Part shown: positions 20,799 to 22,997 of the stretch, piece after piece | Layout: every line of letters begins with the position of its first letter | Numbering within the stretch: position 1 is the first letter of the stretch | From: JBCCZC01 sp039188505 | GTDB lineage: Bacteria; Pseudomonadota; Gammaproteobacteria; Xanthomonadales; SZUA-38 | DNA: 22,997 nt | Assembly (NCBI GenBank): GCA_039188505.1 | Contig: JBCCZC010000038.1 | Span: 1 to 22,997, forward strand | Direction of reading: 5' to 3' | Notes under the pieces: generated by a model | Databases searched by the model: none | What the model was told of the DNA's origin: nothing | Seen by the model: only the letters and a program-made list of their open reading frames with translations | Translations under genes and position numbers: made by a program

Positions 20799-21584
20799 AT
20801 GCATCGGTTATTTTGGGCGTGGGGAGCTCTACTCGTGGCCGTCCAAGTTGGGGCGGCTGGCGGTGAGGTGCTTGGGAAGATCTCGGCCCAGCAATCGGTT
20901 TACGTCACCTCGGCAGGCGTGCAGCTGCGGGTTGCGGCACATGCAGATCAGATCCTCGGCACCGGGGACCTCGTCACGACAAACGGTGAGAACGCCTGGG
21001 GCACGGTCGAGATCGACGGCGTTGGCACGATCGAAGTCGGGCCCGACGCGCGCGTCAGCTTCGATCGCACCGGCGACGTTGTGCACCTCACCCTCATCGA
21101 CGGCGGGCTGCGTTACAGCGTGAAGGCTGGCGTCCAGGTCGTGATCGAAGCGGCCGGGACGACGGTGCTGATCGGTCGATCGGGTGCTGGAGTAGTGCCG
21201 GCCGCGCTCGGTGACTCCGTCGGCGCCGTGATCGTGGATGGTGAGGCCGTCTATGCTCGCAATGGCACCGGCGAGCTCCAGGTCATTTCGGCCAGTGCCG
21301 ACCCGGAGCAGGTCGCCGAAGGCGAATTGCTTGCCGTGAACAGCCCAGCCAGCCCGAACGGCAGTCCCGTGAGTCTCCAGGTGGGCTCCGGCGCCAGCGG
21401 TTCGGGGACCTCCGCAGCCGAAAAGGCCGCCGAGGAAGAGGCCAAACGTCGTGGGCTGGGGGGCTGGTGGAGCAGCCTGACCGCTGCTCAGAAGGCGCTC
21501 GTCATCGCAGGTGGCGCTGTGGGTGGTTTTGTCCTTTATGACGAGGTCATTCGCGACGACAGTGGCCCCGATTCGCCGAGCTGA
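20799..21584 (+). CDS. FecR-domain exported protein of the polysaccharide locus
   Basis: The 261-residue product has an N-terminal signal sequence (HRLFWAWGALLVAVQVGA). A FecR-like beta domain follows at about 24-150: GKISAQQSVYVTSAG, DLVTTNGENAWGTVEIDG, IEVGPDARVSFDRTGD, IDGGLRYSVKAG, VVIEAAGTTVLIG. Then come a Gly/Ser/Ala-rich linker with a charged AEKAAEEEAKRRG stretch, and a C-terminal hydrophobic segment (ALVIAGGAVGGFVLYDEV, about 232-249). FecR domains of this non-regulatory kind occur in envelope and polysaccharide gene clusters and are thought to bind surface or export components. It sits between wecA and the wza-like gene with its own candidate promoter, suggesting a part in export or anchoring of the polymer. 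There is no sign of a partner sigma factor. Confidence 0.82.
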   Translation: MHRLFWAWGALLVAVQVGAAGGEVLGKISAQQSVYVTSAGVQLRVAAHADQILGTGDLVTTNGENAWGTVEIDGVGTIEVGPDARVSFDRTGDVVHLTLIDGGLRYSVKAGVQVVIEAAGTTVLIGRSGAGVVPAALGDSVGAVIVDGEAVYARNGTGELQVISASADPEQVAEGELLAVNSPASPNGSPVSLQVGSGASGSGTSAAEKAAEEEAKRRGLGGWWSSLTAAQKALVIAGGAVGGFVLYDEVIRDDSGPDSPS

Positions 21585-21640
21585 CGGGTCATCCCGCCCC
21601 GCTGCTTGTGCCCACACTGCGACTCGAAGCTTCGGCTGAG

Positions 21641-22693
21641 ATGGCACCCGTCCCTCGAAGAAGTTGGCGCGGCTTCTTGATGTGCCTCACGCTCGCCGCG
21701 CTTCTGGGCGGTTGCAGCTCCCGGGCACCGGGTCCGCCGGCTGCCGACACGACGACCCCCGAACAGCTTGCCAGGGAAGCTCAGGCACGGCAGCAGACAG
21801 ATGAGCTGAACAGCCAACTCGCCCGCCAATCTAGCCGGATGGCCTCAAGCATGGGAGAGGCGCTCGCGACTGAGTATCGTATCGGCCCGGGTGATGCCCT
21901 GGAGATTGACGTTTTCCAGGTGCAAGAACTGAGCGATACGGTGCGGGTCAGTTCTCGCGGGACCATCATGATGCCACTGCTCGGATCGATCCGGGTCGCG
22001 GGCAGGAGTGCTGCCGAGGTGGAGGCCGAGCTAACGGCTCTTCTTGGCGCCGACTATCTCCAGAATCCCCAGGTCTCAGTCTTCGTCAGCGACTATCGAT
22101 CGTCGGAAGTGATCATCGCCGGCGCCGTGCGCAGTCCCGCTGTCTACTCGATTACGCGCCCGCACTCGCTCGTCGAGGTTTTGCTCCTGGCGGGCGGGGT
22201 GGCCGATGATGCCGGCTACAAGGTGAACGTCCAAACGTCGGTACCCAATCCGGAAACCGGCGTCAGTGAATCCGTCAACGTGATCGTGGACCTCCGCACG
22301 CTGCTCGACGACCAGGCGCTCAGCCGGGATCTGCTGCTGCGCGGAGGCGACAGCGTCTTCGTCCAGAGAGCCGGTTTCGTGTTCGTACAGGGGGCTGTGA
22401 ACCGCAGCGGCGCCTTCAAGATCGAAGGGGAAATGAACGTGCTGAAGGCCCTTGCCATGGCCGGGGGCATCTCGCGCGTGGCCGACGTCGACGACATTGC
22501 CGTCTTCCGCGAAGACATGGGGGACGACGGGCCGATTAAGCTCGACTACAACGTGCTTCAGGAGAACCGTGAGTCGGACATCGTCCTCAACGACGGCGAT
22601 CTGGTGGTCGTGGGCGACGATGCGCTGAAGACGACGTTCTACGGCTTTGTGGCGGTGAGCGCAGGTGTTCTCCCCTGGATCAGAATCTTCTGA
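21641..22693 (+). CDS. Wza-type polysaccharide export outer-membrane lipoprotein
   Basis: From ATG 21641 the product has 350 residues with a lipoprotein signal peptide (RRSWRGFLMCLTLAALLGGC, Cys25). A GTG at 21608 would add 11 residues in front and is less likely. A helical, Gln/Ala-rich segment (about 38-78) is followed by the Poly_export domain (YRIGPGDALEIDVFQVQELS, RGTIMMPLLGSIRVAGRSAAEVEAEL, PQVSVFVSDY; about 79-152). At least two SLBB domains come next (VIIAGAVRSPAVYSI with LLLAGGVADDAG; FVFVQGAVNRSGAFKI with LKALAMAGGIS). The C-terminus (TTFYGFVAVSAGVLPW) may form the membrane-crossing helix of the Wza barrel. It forms the outer-membrane exit channel for the polysaccharide and should partner with the Wzz/Wzc-type protein encoded next. 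Confidence 0.93.
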   Translation: MAPVPRRSWRGFLMCLTLAALLGGCSSRAPGPPAADTTTPEQLAREAQARQQTDELNSQLARQSSRMASSMGEALATEYRIGPGDALEIDVFQVQELSDTVRVSSRGTIMMPLLGSIRVAGRSAAEVEAELTALLGADYLQNPQVSVFVSDYRSSEVIIAGAVRSPAVYSITRPHSLVEVLLLAGGVADDAGYKVNVQTSVPNPETGVSESVNVIVDLRTLLDDQALSRDLLLRGGDSVFVQRAGFVFVQGAVNRSGAFKIEGEMNVLKALAMAGGISRVADVDDIAVFREDMGDDGPIKLDYNVLQENRESDIVLNDGDLVVVGDDALKTTFYGFVAVSAGVLPWIRIF

Positions 22694-22710
22694 GTGAGCG
22701 AGGCACGCCG

Positions 22711-22758
22711 ATGCGAATGGACTGCAAGGACGGTAAGGTGACAGGAGGCGCCGCGTGA
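22711..22758 (+). CDS. Possible 15-codon leader ORF overlapping the wzc-like start
   Basis: ATG at 22711 opens a 15-codon frame (MRMDCKDGKVTGGAA) whose TGA at 22756-22758 overlaps the GTG start of the next gene as GTGA. If translated it would couple ribosome arrival to initiation of the wzc-like gene, and it spans that gene's AGGAGG site. Upstream initiation signals are weak, so it may be chance. Confidence 0.25.
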   Translation: MRMDCKDGKVTGGAA

Positions 22759-22997
22759 GGGTAGGACCTCCAAGCGACAACGGCCCAGAGCTAGGCGGCC
22801 ACCACCCCCCGGTCCGGTTTGACCCAAGTGCTGCTGCGGGCGGACAGGTGCCTGCACTGTACGATCCGCTCCACGCCTACGACGTTCGCGAAGAAGAGTT
22901 CGACCTGCGCACCATGTGGCGCACGGTCGTCAAGTACCGGTTGACGATCGCGGTCGTAACGCTGGTGGTTGTGCTGACGGCCTACTTCGCGAGCCTG
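22755..22997 (+). CDS. Wzz/Wzc-type chain-length determinant protein, N-terminal part
   Basis: It starts at GTG 22755 with AGGAGG six bases upstream and runs off the right edge after 81 codons. A Pro/Gly-rich cytoplasmic start (YDPLHAYDVREEEFDLRTMW) leads into RTVVKYRLTIAVVTLVVVLT, the first membrane helix. The -DLR-x-x-W-RTV-x-K-x-R- pattern before that helix is typical of the Wzz domain of polysaccharide co-polymerases, including Wzc-type tyrosine autokinases. Following a wza-like gene by 61 bases, a full-length Wzc-type kinase is most likely, but the kinase half is outside the window. Confidence 0.8.
   Translation, partial: MRVGPPSDNGPELGGHHPPVRFDPSAAAGGQVPALYDPLHAYDVREEEFDLRTMWRTVVKYRLTIAVVTLVVVLTAYFASL

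Overview
The window looks like chromosomal DNA of a GC-rich gammaproteobacterium. Several genes point loosely to the Xanthomonadales or Wenzhouxiangella neighbourhood: secreted proteins, one with an IFASGFE motif near its C-terminus, a PknB-type kinase, a YbjT homologue, and an sRNA that resembles the Xanthomonas C-rich-loop RNAs. That placement is an inference from gene content; no rRNA or marker gene is present. No tRNA, rRNA, transposase, phage gene or CRISPR array was found.

Layout. (1) 1-2900: the left edge is a 99-bp inverted repeat that looks like a fold-back join. It is followed by the C-terminal part of a secreted P-domain protein, then an unrecognised exported protein. An AT-rich intergenic patch holds a consensus-like promoter, about 116 nt of non-coding sequence and a perfect hairpin with a T-run: a candidate small RNA with C-rich unpaired segments. 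(2) 2900-8822, minus strand: five tightly packed genes. In transcription order they are an AraC-type regulator, a divergent glutamate/dicarboxylate-symporter-family membrane protein, an ATP-grasp-like protein with TPR repeats, a cyclic 2,3-diphosphoglycerate synthetase-like protein that lacks its central part, and a YbjT-type oxidoreductase. Three of the four junctions overlap by 3-4 nt. (3) 8922-9942, plus strand, divergent from araC: thioredoxin and a peroxiredoxin-like protein, a small redox operon. (4) 9983-12085, minus: a transmembrane Ser/Thr kinase. (5) 12476-18170: a DUF2784 membrane protein; a minus-strand pair encoding a lipoprotein and a 968-residue exported protein; a zinc-ribbon membrane protein that appears to have a leaderless mRNA; and a DUF4149-type membrane protein. 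(6) 18198 to the right end, plus: start of a surface-polysaccharide locus, with an O-antigen-ligase-like protein, a WecA-type initiating glycosyl-1-phosphate transferase, a FecR-domain exported protein, a Wza-type outer-membrane export lipoprotein, and the N-terminus of a Wzz/Wzc-type chain-length protein cut by the window edge.

How the genes fit together. Region 6 is a recognisable Wzx/Wzy-type polysaccharide assembly line: WecA starts the lipid-linked repeat unit, the ligase/polymerase-like protein joins units, and Wza with Wzc controls length and export. Region 3 is a thiol-redox pair next to a divergent AraC regulator. The minus-strand run in region 2 has no pathway I recognise. Its transporter lacks the family's sodium-site motif and its diphosphoglycerate synthetase-like gene lacks about 200 residues, so this is where function is least predictable.

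The strongest candidates for something undescribed are the small RNA at 2793-2908, the internally deleted synthetase-like gene at 4369-5073, and the coupled transporter-like/ATP-grasp-TPR pair at 5165-7917.
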